A stretch of DNA of 37,690 nucleotides from VRUE01 sp035605155 (lineage in GTDB: Bacteria > Actinomycetota > Thermoleophilia > Solirubrobacterales > 70-9), in assembly GCA_035605155.1 (NCBI GenBank), contig DATNHC010000143.1, positions 1 through 37,690 of the forward strand, written 5' to 3'. The translations under genes and the position numbers were made by a program. The first letter of the stretch is position 1. The number at the start of each line of letters is the position of its first letter. Below are positions 22,304 through 29,566 of this stretch, piece after piece. The notes under the pieces were generated by a model. The model saw nothing but the letters and a program-made list of their open reading frames with translations, was not told the origin of the DNA and made no database searches.

Positions 22304-23701
22304 GTGAAGCACGACGCCCGTGGGTACTGGCTGGAGGAGGCCGGGGAGGTCGACGGGGCTCCGGAGCTGGTGGGGGAGCGGAGGGCCGATGTGGTTGTGG
22401 TCGGGGGTGGGTACACGGGGATGTGGGCGGCTTGGCATGTGAAGCAGCTGGAGCCGGAGGCGCGGGTCGTGCTGCTCGAGGCGGATCGGTGTGGGGTTGG
22501 CCCTAGTGGGCGGAACGGGGGATTCTGCAACGTGATGTGGTTCTCGCTGCCGAACATGCGGGAGCGGTGGGGGGATGCGGGGGCGCTGGCGGTTGCACGT
22601 TCCGCGCATGAGGCGGTGACTGGGATTGAGGCCTTCTGTCGCGACGAGGGCGTCGACGCTTGGTTCAGGCGCAGCGGTTACCTGCAGGTCTCCACCGCTG
22701 CGGCGCACGACGGCGCCTGGGAGCAGGCGCTGGCGGCCTGTCGCGAGCTGGGTGCTGAGGACGCGATCCAGCCGCTTTCGCCGGCGCAAGTCGCTGAGCG
22801 CTGCGCTTCGCCGGCCTTCCGCGGTGGCGCCTTCTACCCGGATGCCGCGACGGTGCAGCCGGCGCGCCTGGCGCTCGGCTTGCGCGACCGGCTGACGAGC
22901 CGCGGGGTCGAGGTCTGCGAGGGCTCACCGGTGACCCGCTTTGTCGGCTCCTCGCATGGCGTGGAAGCGCATACGGCCGGTGGCGTGGTGCGCGCGCGCT
23001 CCGCGGTGCTCGCGCTCGGCCCCGCGGCCAAGGCGCCGCGCGGCCCGCTGCGCAACAGCCTCACCGTCGCCTCCTCCCACATCGTCCTCACCGAGCCGGT
23101 CCCGGACCTGCTCAACGAGATTGGCTGGACCGGCGGCGAGTGCATCACCGACAGCCGCGCGCTGATCGACTACTTCCGAACGACGCCCGACGGTCGGATC
23201 GCCTTCGGCTGGGGCGGCGGCCGGATCGCGATGGGCGCCCGCCTTCATGGCCATGCCGAGCTCGACGCCGACGTGGTCGCGCAGGCCGCCGCTCACCTGC
23301 GGGACTACTTCCCAGGCCTCGAGGGTCGCGTCCTAACCCACGCCTGGGGTGGCCCGATCGACGCCTCGCCCACCCATCTGCCCCTCGTGCTTCCCCTGCG
23401 CGGCAACCGCGCCTTCGCCGCCGCCGGCTACACCGGCAACGGCGTCGGCCCCTCGCACATGGTCGGCCGCACCCTCGCATCTCTCGCCCTGGACCGCCGC
23501 GACGAGCCCTCCCAGCTTGCGTTCGTGGACCCTTCGCCGCCGCGCGTACCCCCCGAGCCCTTCAGCTGGATCGGTGGCGAAGCCATCCGCACCGCGATCA
23601 TGCGCAAGGAGGGCGCCGAGCTTGCTGGCCGCGCCCCGGATCCCATCAGCTCCCTGATCTCACGTGTCCCTCGGCTGATCGGCTTCCACATCGGCCGCTG
23701 A
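22304..23701 (+). CDS. FAD-dependent amine/amino-acid oxidoreductase (PuuB-like)
   Basis: This 465-residue protein starts at GTG 22304. The dinucleotide-binding motif is VVVVGGGYTGMWAAW (Gly34-Gly39), followed by GPSGRNGGF, a block typical of the D-amino-acid/gamma-glutamylputrescine oxidase group. Near the C-terminus GNRAFAAAGYTGNGVGPSHMVGRTLA is the second FAD-contacting block. PuuB oxidises gamma-glutamylputrescine to an aldehyde. With polyamine transport and aldehyde dehydrogenase genes just downstream, an amine or amino-acid substrate is plausible, but no gamma-glutamylputrescine synthetase is present in the window. The gene is followed by elements C1 and B2. Confidence 0.85.
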   Translation: MKHDARGYWLEEAGEVDGAPELVGERRADVVVVGGGYTGMWAAWHVKQLEPEARVVLLEADRCGVGPSGRNGGFCNVMWFSLPNMRERWGDAGALAVARSAHEAVTGIEAFCRDEGVDAWFRRSGYLQVSTAAAHDGAWEQALAACRELGAEDAIQPLSPAQVAERCASPAFRGGAFYPDAATVQPARLALGLRDRLTSRGVEVCEGSPVTRFVGSSHGVEAHTAGGVVRARSAVLALGPAAKAPRGPLRNSLTVASSHIVLTEPVPDLLNEIGWTGGECITDSRALIDYFRTTPDGRIAFGWGGGRIAMGARLHGHAELDADVVAQAAAHLRDYFPGLEGRVLTHAWGGPIDASPTHLPLVLPLRGNRAFAAAGYTGNGVGPSHMVGRTLASLALDRRDEPSQLAFVDPSPPRVPPEPFSWIGGEAIRTAIMRKEGAELAGRAPDPISSLISRVPRLIGFHIGR

Positions 23702-23706
23702 GTCAC

Positions 23707-23749
23707 GCGTTCGCTGTTTGTGGGGAGGAGGCTGACAAACAGCGAACGC
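23707..23749. repeat. Hairpin element C1
   Basis: GCGTTCGCTGTTTGT (23707-23721) and its perfect complement (23735-23749) form a 15-bp stem with a 13-nt loop. It starts 6 nt after the FAD oxidoreductase stop. Two close relatives sit at 35207-35249 and 35288-35332. Confidence 0.8.
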
Positions 23750-23760
23750 ACCGGGTGTGC

Positions 23761-23866
23761 GGGGAGGTCGGGTGCCCCTCCCCGGGAGGCTCCGTGACCA
23801 CGCCCCGCAGTACAGCGACGATTCAGCTGCGCGACGGCCTCCAGGGGAGGGGCACCCGACCTCCCT
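23761..23866. repeat. Palindromic element B2
   Basis: The arms (about 23762-23790 and 23837-23865) pair over 29 bp with one mismatch. The 46-nt loop has the same ends as B1 when read on the minus strand. The outer arm includes GGGTGCCCCTC, also found in element A2. The TAG stop of mmsA (23865-23867) overlaps the right edge. It separates two convergent genes. Confidence 0.82.
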
Positions 23867-25346
23867 ACCACCTGCTGGTTACAACCTTCTTCCGCGTGTA
23901 GAAGTCGACGGCATCGGTGCCGCTCGCATGCAGATCGCCGTCGATCGAGTCCTTCCAGCCGGAGAAAGGGAACCAGGCGACGGGAGCCGGGACGCCGACG
24001 TTGACGCCGAGCATGCCGGCTTCGGCCTCGTAGCGGTACTGGCGGGCTACCGCGCCGGAGCTGGTGAAGATCGCGCCGGCGTTGCCGTAGCGTGAGCCGT
24101 TGAGGAACTCGATTGCGGTGTCGAGGTCGCCTACCTCGACCACCGTCAGCAGTGGACCGAAGAGCTCGTCACGGGCCAGCTTTGACTCTAGGTCGGGTGC
24201 GACGGCGATCGTCGGGGCGAGCAGCGTGCCCGCGGGACCAGCGTCGCCGCAGCCATCGAGCACAAGCTCGGCGCCGTCATTCGCGGCACGAGCGATCGCC
24301 TCAGCGATCCTCTCGCGCGCCGCTGCCGAGACCATCGGGCAGACGTCGGTAGCTGGATCGTCGCCCGGACCGACCTTCAGCTCGGCCGCCGCCCTGGGCA
24401 GCGCCTCGCGCACCTCCGCCCGCCGCACGTCGTCGCCGACGACGACGCATACCGAGCCCGCCAGGCAGCGCTGGCCGGCTGCGCCGAAGGCGGATCCCAT
24501 GATCGCCGGCATCGCCTGCTCGAGGTCGGCGTCGTCCATCACGACCAGCGAGTTCTTTGCGCCGCCCAGGGCCTGCACCCGCTTGCCCGTGCGCACCGCC
24601 CCTTCGGCGACGATCCGCGCCGTCTCGGCCCGGCCGACAAACGAGATCGCGTCGATGCCCGGGTCCTCGAGGATCGCGGTTACCGCCTCCCTGCCGCCGT
24701 GGACCAGGTTGACCACCCCGGGCGGGATCCCGGTGAGCGAGTCGACGATCTCCATGATCAGCGCCGCCGGGCGCGGGTCCTGCTCGGAAGGCTTCAGGAT
24801 GAAGCAGTTACCGCAGGCGATCGCATAGGGCAGGAACCAGAGCGGGATCATCGCCGGGAAGTTGAAAGGCGTGATCGCCGCGACCACGCCAACCGGCTGG
24901 CGCACCATCTCGACGTCTACCCCCGCGGCGACGCCCTCCAGCGTCTCGCCCTTGAGCAGGTGCGGGATCGCCGCCGCCGACTCGACCGACTCGATGCCGC
25001 GGCCGACCTCGCCGTCGGCATTGGCCAGCGTCTTGCCCATGTCGGCGCTGACCAGCGCCACCAACTCGTCGCGTCGCTCCAGCAACGCCTCGCGCAGGGC
25101 CAGCACCGCCCGTGCCCGCTGCTGCGGAGGCACCTCGCGCCAGCCCGGCTGTGCCGTGCGGGCAGCCGCGGCCGCCTCGCGAACCTGCCTCGCTCCCGAC
25201 AGCGGGACCAGCGCGGCGACCTCGCCGCTGACGGGGTCGACGTCGTCGAGTGTCTCCACTCCGTCCGCCGGTCGCCAGGCGCCGCCGATGTAGTTGGCCA
25301 GGCGCGCCGCTCCGACCGCGGCGACCGCCTGTCCGTCGGCGCTCAT
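23865..25346 (-). CDS. mmsA: CoA-acylating (methyl)malonate-semialdehyde dehydrogenase
   Basis: This 493-residue aldehyde dehydrogenase starts at ATG 25346, overlapping the permease stop by 4 nt (ATGA). It has the nucleophile Cys294 in GQRCLAGSV and an ALGGAKN block where ordinary ALDHs carry the general-base Glu (ELGGK). Loss of that Glu is characteristic of MmsA/IolA enzymes, which give acyl-CoA instead of a free acid. The C-terminus FPFSGWKDSIDGDLHASG and FYTRKKVVTSRW is also typical. It makes acetyl-CoA from malonate semialdehyde or propionyl-CoA from the methyl form. As last gene of a polyamine-uptake operon it probably disposes of malonate semialdehyde from beta-alanine or 1,3-diaminopropane; this is inference. 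Confidence 0.92.
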   Translation of the reverse strand: MSADGQAVAAVGAARLANYIGGAWRPADGVETLDDVDPVSGEVAALVPLSGARQVREAAAAARTAQPGWREVPPQQRARAVLALREALLERRDELVALVSADMGKTLANADGEVGRGIESVESAAAIPHLLKGETLEGVAAGVDVEMVRQPVGVVAAITPFNFPAMIPLWFLPYAIACGNCFILKPSEQDPRPAALIMEIVDSLTGIPPGVVNLVHGGREAVTAILEDPGIDAISFVGRAETARIVAEGAVRTGKRVQALGGAKNSLVVMDDADLEQAMPAIMGSAFGAAGQRCLAGSVCVVVGDDVRRAEVREALPRAAAELKVGPGDDPATDVCPMVSAAARERIAEAIARAANDGAELVLDGCGDAGPAGTLLAPTIAVAPDLESKLARDELFGPLLTVVEVGDLDTAIEFLNGSRYGNAGAIFTSSGAVARQYRYEAEAGMLGVNVGVPAPVAWFPFSGWKDSIDGDLHASGTDAVDFYTRKKVVTSRW

Positions 25347-26212
25347 GTCGCGGCCCCCACGGGTGCGGCCGGGATCGGTTCGCGCTCGGGCCTCACCGCC
25401 GCCATGCGCTCGGCGCGGCGTTGTTGCCAGAGCACTAGGGAGACCGCGATCGCGATTACGGCGAACAGCATCGTCGCCAGCACGTTTACCTGGACCGGCA
25501 CGCCGCGCAGGCTGACCCCGTACACGTAGAGCGGGAAGGTCACGGTCGTGCCGGAGTTGAAGTTGGAGATGACGAAGTCGTCGATCGAGAGCGAGAAGGC
25601 GAGCAGCGCCGCGGCGAGGATCCCCGGTGCCAGCAGCGGCAGCGTCACCGTGCGGAAGGTGGCAAGCGGCGTCGCGCCGAGGTCGGCCGCCGCCTCCTCG
25701 AGATTGCGGTCAAAGCCGATCAGCCGCGAGCGCACCACCACGACGACGAAGCTGATCGAGAACATCACGTGGGCGATCAGCAGCGTGCTGAAGCCGAGCG
25801 CGAACGAGTAGTAGATGAACATCGAGAGCAGCGAGGCGCCGATCACCACCTCGGGTGTCGCCATCGGGATCACGATCAGCAGGTTCGTCATCCGCCTACC
25901 GTGGAAGCGGTGTCGCACCAGGGCGATCGCCATCAGCGTCCCGATCGCTGTCGAGATTGCGGTCGCCAGCGCCGCCAGGCGCAGGCTGGTGAGGAGCGCT
26001 TCGTTCAGCTCTGACAGCGAGAAGGCGCTCGACCAGTACTCGGTGGTGAAGCCGTGGTCGAGGCCAAAGGTGAGTTTCCCCTTGGGGGTCGCCCCGAAGG
26101 AGAAGACGGCGATGACGACGATCGGGATCAGCATGTAGGCGACGGCAAGGCCCGCGTAGATCGGCAGCGCGTTGCGCCGCAGCCAGGCCCAGGCGCGAGA
26201 CAGGGAAGCCAT
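25343..26212 (-). CDS. potC: Polyamine ABC transporter permease
   Basis: This 289-residue inner-membrane protein has six hydrophobic segments. The ATPase-contacting EAA loop is EEAAADLGATPLATFRTVTL, followed by PLLAPGI. The segment SIDDFVISNFNSG is typical of PotC/YdcV-type permeases. It pairs with PotB and receives energy from PotA. The start ATG 26212 is 1 nt after the potB stop, and its stop overlaps the mmsA start, so the genes form one operon. Substrate is judged from the PotD partner and context: putrescine or spermidine. Closely related transporters can take up other small cations. Confidence 0.92.
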   Translation of the reverse strand: MASLSRAWAWLRRNALPIYAGLAVAYMLIPIVVIAVFSFGATPKGKLTFGLDHGFTTEYWSSAFSLSELNEALLTSLRLAALATAISTAIGTLMAIALVRHRFHGRRMTNLLIVIPMATPEVVIGASLLSMFIYYSFALGFSTLLIAHVMFSISFVVVVVRSRLIGFDRNLEEAAADLGATPLATFRTVTLPLLAPGILAAALLAFSLSIDDFVISNFNSGTTVTFPLYVYGVSLRGVPVQVNVLATMLFAVIAIAVSLVLWQQRRAERMAAVRPEREPIPAAPVGAAT

Positions 26213-26213
26213 C

Positions 26214-27083
26214 TCAGGCGGTCCCGTCGTCCTCGTCGCCCATGAAGGCGCCGGTTCCGGCGAAGCGGATGTAGACGGTGACGACGGCGAGGATCAGCGC
26301 CATCATCAGGAAGGAGAGCGCCGCCGCCTCTGGGTAATTGCGCTGGTTCAGGTAGAGCGACTGGATCACGTTGCCGACCATCGCCTGTCCGGTGCCGCCG
26401 AGGATCTGGGCGTTGATGTAGTCGCCGAAGGCGGGGATGAAGGTGAGCAGGACGCCGGCGACGATCCCCGGCATCGTCAGCGGCAGGGTCACCTTGAGGA
26501 AGGCCTGCCGCGAGGAGGAGTAGAGGTCCTTCGCCGCCTCGATCAGACGCAGGTCGAGCCGCTCCAGGTTGGCATAGAGCGGCAGGACCATGAAGGGGAG
26601 GAAGTTGTAGGTGAGGCCGGCGATCACGGCGCCCGAGGTCGCCAGGACGCGGCCGTCAGGAGGGACGAGTGAGAGGGTCTGCAGGACGCTGACCACGGGG
26701 CTCGAGTCGCTGAGGATCGTCTTCCAGGCGATCGTGCGGATCAGGTAGGTGGTGAAGAAGGGCGCGATCACGGCGAAGAGCAGCAGCAGCTTGAAGCGGC
26801 CGGCGCGGAAGGCGATCGCGTAGGCGAGCGGGTAGGAGATCAGCAGGGCCAGCACTGTCGCGGTGCCGGCGTAGAGGAAGGAGCGGCCGATCTGCTCGGT
26901 GTGGCCGGAGAGCGAGTCGGGGAAGTTCGACCAAGCCCAGTCGAAGGTGAAGCCGGTGGTCAACGTCCCTGAGCGCAGGGCGAGTTCGCCCATGAAGTAC
27001 ATCGGCACGACGAAGAAGATGACGAGCCAGAGCAGGCCTGGTCCCAGTAGCCAGTAGGGGACTAGGCGCTGCTTCAGGCTCAC
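26214..27083 (-). CDS. potB: Polyamine ABC transporter permease
   Basis: This 289-residue membrane protein begins with a hydrophobic helix (LLGPGLLWLVIFFVVPMYFM), followed by a large external loop and five more helices. The coupling motif is LIEAAKDLYSSSRQAFLKVTL with PLTMPGIVAG after it, and FIPAFGDYINAQILGG matches PotB/YdcU-type permeases. It forms the channel with PotC. It lies 4 nt from the potD stop upstream and 1 nt from potC downstream. The N-terminal sequence is distinct from PotC, as usual for this hetero-dimer. Confidence 0.92.
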   Translation of the reverse strand: MSLKQRLVPYWLLGPGLLWLVIFFVVPMYFMGELALRSGTLTTGFTFDWAWSNFPDSLSGHTEQIGRSFLYAGTATVLALLISYPLAYAIAFRAGRFKLLLLFAVIAPFFTTYLIRTIAWKTILSDSSPVVSVLQTLSLVPPDGRVLATSGAVIAGLTYNFLPFMVLPLYANLERLDLRLIEAAKDLYSSSRQAFLKVTLPLTMPGIVAGVLLTFIPAFGDYINAQILGGTGQAMVGNVIQSLYLNQRNYPEAAALSFLMMALILAVVTVYIRFAGTGAFMGDEDDGTA

Positions 27084-27087
27084 GCGA

Positions 27088-28248
27088 TCATCCAGTCAAC
27101 ACGTCTTGCCAGGCCTCGTTGACCCGTTCCAGATCCGGTGGCGTGATTTGCCCCGTGCAGTTGCGGGTGAACTCTTCGGTTGGGAAGACGATCTCGCTTT
27201 CCGCGAGCTCCGACCCTCGTTTTTCAAGTAGCTGCTTGACGCCCTGGACGGGCGAGATGTATTCGACGTATTCGGTGATGTCGACCGCCACGTCGGGCCG
27301 GTAGACGAAGTCCATCCAGGCGAGCGCCGCCGCGGTGTTGGGAGCGCCAACCGGGATCACCATGTTTTCCATCCACTGCGTGCAACCCTCGGCCGGCATC
27401 CGCCATTCGGCGTTCTCGTTTTCGATCAGCGAGGCATCGCCCGACCAGCCGATCGCTGCAACGATGTTGCCGGCAGTGAGATCCTCGGTGTACTCGTTGC
27501 CGGTGAAGCGGCGGATCTGCCCGGAGCTGGCGGCGTCGCCGAGTTTGTCGATCGCGTCGAGCCATTGATCGGCGCTTGCCTGCGCGGGGTCGACTCCTTC
27601 GGCGAGCATCACCAGCGCCGGTGTTTCCCGCAATTCATCCAGCATCGTCACCCTGCCCTTGTATTTCGGGTCGAAGAGGTCGTTGACCGAGCGGATATCG
27701 GGTGCCTTGGCGGTATCGACCCAGATCCCGGTCATGCCGCCCTGCCACGGCACCGAGAACTTGCGCTCCGGGTCGAATGCGGGGCTCCTGAGGCCGGGTG
27801 AAAGGGTTTTGAAGACCATTGGCAGATCGGCGTGGTCGATCTCCTGCAGGTAGCCGAGGTCGTGCATCTGCTTCGCCATGTAGTCGGCGACGACGAAGAC
27901 GCTGCGCCCGCCTGATTCGCCCTGTTCGAGTTGAGGCTGGAGCTTGCCGAAGAAGCCGTCGTTCGAGTTGATGTCTTCGATGTAGTCGACCTTGATGCCG
28001 GTCTCCTCTTCGAACTCGGCGACCGTGCCGTTCTTACCCGGGTCGATGTAGCCGGGCCAATTGGAGATCGTCAGGTCGCCTTTGGCCGGACCGCCTTCCG
28101 CCGTCGTCACCTCGCCTTCGTTACCGCCACCGCCGACGGTGTCGTCGCCGCAAGCGGCCAGTCCGAGGGTGGCGACGATCGCCGCCACCGCGACGGCAAG
28201 CGCCAGCAGACGGCGCCGGTTGTCTCCTCGACCTCGCATCTCAGTCAC
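27088..28248 (-). CDS. potD: Polyamine ABC transporter substrate-binding lipoprotein
   Basis: This 386-residue protein starts at GTG 28248, overlapping the potA end by 8 nt (GTGACTGA). The lipoprotein signal has Arg residues, a hydrophobic run and lipobox LAAC (Cys about residue 33), followed by a Gly-rich linker. The mature part starts LTISNWPGYIDPGKNGTVAEF and EEETGIKVDYIEDI, the classic PotD/PotF opening. Acidic residues later in the pocket (for example WVDTAKAPDIRSVNDLF and AAIGWSGDAS) are expected to hold the amines. It captures polyamine outside the membrane and delivers it to PotBC. Specificity for putrescine or spermidine cannot be read with certainty. Confidence 0.93.
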   Translation of the reverse strand: MTEMRGRGDNRRRLLALAVAVAAIVATLGLAACGDDTVGGGGNEGEVTTAEGGPAKGDLTISNWPGYIDPGKNGTVAEFEEETGIKVDYIEDINSNDGFFGKLQPQLEQGESGGRSVFVVADYMAKQMHDLGYLQEIDHADLPMVFKTLSPGLRSPAFDPERKFSVPWQGGMTGIWVDTAKAPDIRSVNDLFDPKYKGRVTMLDELRETPALVMLAEGVDPAQASADQWLDAIDKLGDAASSGQIRRFTGNEYTEDLTAGNIVAAIGWSGDASLIENENAEWRMPAEGCTQWMENMVIPVGAPNTAAALAWMDFVYRPDVAVDITEYVEYISPVQGVKQLLEKRGSELAESEIVFPTEEFTRNCTGQITPPDLERVNEAWQDVLTG

Positions 28249-29356
28249 CCTCTCTTGTCGCTTCGAGTTTGGACTCCCGCACCACGTGCATGTGCGCGGG
28301 CTCCCATGAGAGCTGTACCCGCACCCCGCCTCCCGGAAGCTCGCGACGCTCCGCCTCGCTGGCGTTGGGCACGAGCACCGTCATCCGCACCTCGCCGCCG
28401 AGGTCGACGACGATCTGCGTCGCGGTCCCCAGGTAGAGCGAGCTCTCGACGATCCCCTCCACTCGCGGCCGGCTGTTCGAGCTTTCCCCGCCGGTCTCGA
28501 TTCGCAGCTTCTCCGGTCGCACGACCGCGTAGCAGCGTTCCCCGGGGACCAGCCCGTCGGAGGAGACCTGCACCGCAGGACCGTGCTCCAAACGAACCTC
28601 ACCGGGGCCGGCGACCTTCGCCGGCATCAGGTTCGAGACGCCGATGAAGCCGGCCACGAAAGTCGTCGCCGGTCGCTCGTAGACCTGCTCGGGGTCGCCC
28701 ACCTGCTCGATGCGACCGCGGTTCATCACCGCCATCCGATCGCTCATCGTCAGCGCCTCCTCCTGGTCATGGGTGACGTAGACGAAGGTGATCCCGACCT
28801 CACGTTGGATTCGCTTCAGTTCCACCTGCAGCCCCTTGCGCAGCTTCAGGTCGAGAGCGCCGAGCGGCTCATCGAGCAACAGGACCTTGGGCAGGTTGAC
28901 CAGGGCCCGGGCCAGTGCCACGCGTTGCTGCTGGCCGCCAGAGAGTTGCGCGGGGCGACGCTTCGCCTCGCCGGCCAACCCGACCCGCTCGAGCTCGGCC
29001 GCAACCCGCCGGCGGATCTCCTCCCTCGGCACCTTCTTGCGCTTGAGGCCAAAGGCGACGTTGTCCTCGACGCTGAGGTGGGGGAAGAGCGCATAGCTCT
29101 GAAAGACAGTGTTGGTGGGGCGCTTGTGGGGCGGCAGCCCGGCGACGCCCTCGCCCTCGATGCGGATCTCGCCGGCGCTTGGCTGCTCGAAGCCGGCGAT
29201 CATGCGCAGCGTCGTCGTCTTGCCGCAGCCGCTCGGGCCGAGCAGGGTGAAGAACTCTCCGGAGGCGATATCCAGGTTGAGGTTGTCGACCGCGAGGACG
29301 TCGCCGAAACGCTTGCTGACTTCTCGCAACTCGACGCTTGAGGTTGCCGTCTCCAT
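28241..29356 (-). CDS. potA: Polyamine ABC transporter ATPase
   Basis: This 371-residue protein is the first gene of the pot operon, starting at ATG 29356 with AGGAAGAG upstream. ATPase motifs: Walker A GPSGCGKTT (residues 40-48), signature LSGGQQQR (138-145), Walker B VLLLDEP (158-164) and switch His196 in VTHDQEEA. The C-terminal TOBE-type domain (about 240-371) holds VVRPEKLRIET and SLYLGTATQIVVDL. It drives uptake by hydrolysing ATP on the cytoplasmic side of PotBC. Its promoter TTGTGC-17-TACCTT lies at 29398-29426, in a 210-bp divergent region shared with the aminotransferase operon. Confidence 0.95.
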   Translation of the reverse strand: METATSSVELREVSKRFGDVLAVDNLNLDIASGEFFTLLGPSGCGKTTTLRMIAGFEQPSAGEIRIEGEGVAGLPPHKRPTNTVFQSYALFPHLSVEDNVAFGLKRKKVPREEIRRRVAAELERVGLAGEAKRRPAQLSGGQQQRVALARALVNLPKVLLLDEPLGALDLKLRKGLQVELKRIQREVGITFVYVTHDQEEALTMSDRMAVMNRGRIEQVGDPEQVYERPATTFVAGFIGVSNLMPAKVAGPGEVRLEHGPAVQVSSDGLVPGERCYAVVRPEKLRIETGGESSNSRPRVEGIVESSLYLGTATQIVVDLGGEVRMTVLVPNASEAERRELPGGGVRVQLSWEPAHMHVVRESKLEATREGD

Positions 29357-29397
29357 CTCTTCCTACTCGTGTGGTCGCTATCCGCAGCGACAGCCTG

Positions 29398-29426
29398 AAG
29401 GTAGGGCGGCACGACGTTTCGCACAA
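29398..29426 (-). promoter_or_regulatory. Promoter of the pot-mmsA operon
   Basis: On the minus strand TTGTGC (29426-29421), a spacer of exactly 17 bp, and TACCTT (29403-29398). This gives a 5' leader of about 35 nt with a ribosome binding site before potA. Confidence 0.55.
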
Positions 29427-29456
29427 GTGGCGAATGTCCCAAAGATGCGCGAGCGA

Positions 29457-29475
29457 CTTGTACTTTATGTACAAG
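29457..29475. promoter_or_regulatory. Operator-like palindrome between divergent polyamine operons
   Basis: CTTGTAC-TTTAT-GTACAAG is a perfect 7+7 inverted repeat with a 5-bp AT-rich centre. It lies upstream of both operons, 31 bp beyond the pot -35 box and about 90 bp before the aminotransferase start. It is the best candidate site for joint control, perhaps by the PucR-type regulator encoded in the plus-strand operon. Confidence 0.55.
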
Positions 29476-29566
29476 CTATGGCTCCCGACTTGCCCAAGCG
29501 GATATTGCAACTGCGCTATACCAAGTCTAGTTTTGTCCAGAACGGCGAAGATGAGAGGAGACTGAG

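Noticed and set aside
20328..23866. CRISPR array as explanation of the repeats
   Set aside because: The repeats are few, far apart, palindromic and separated by genes; there are no regular spacers and no cas genes.
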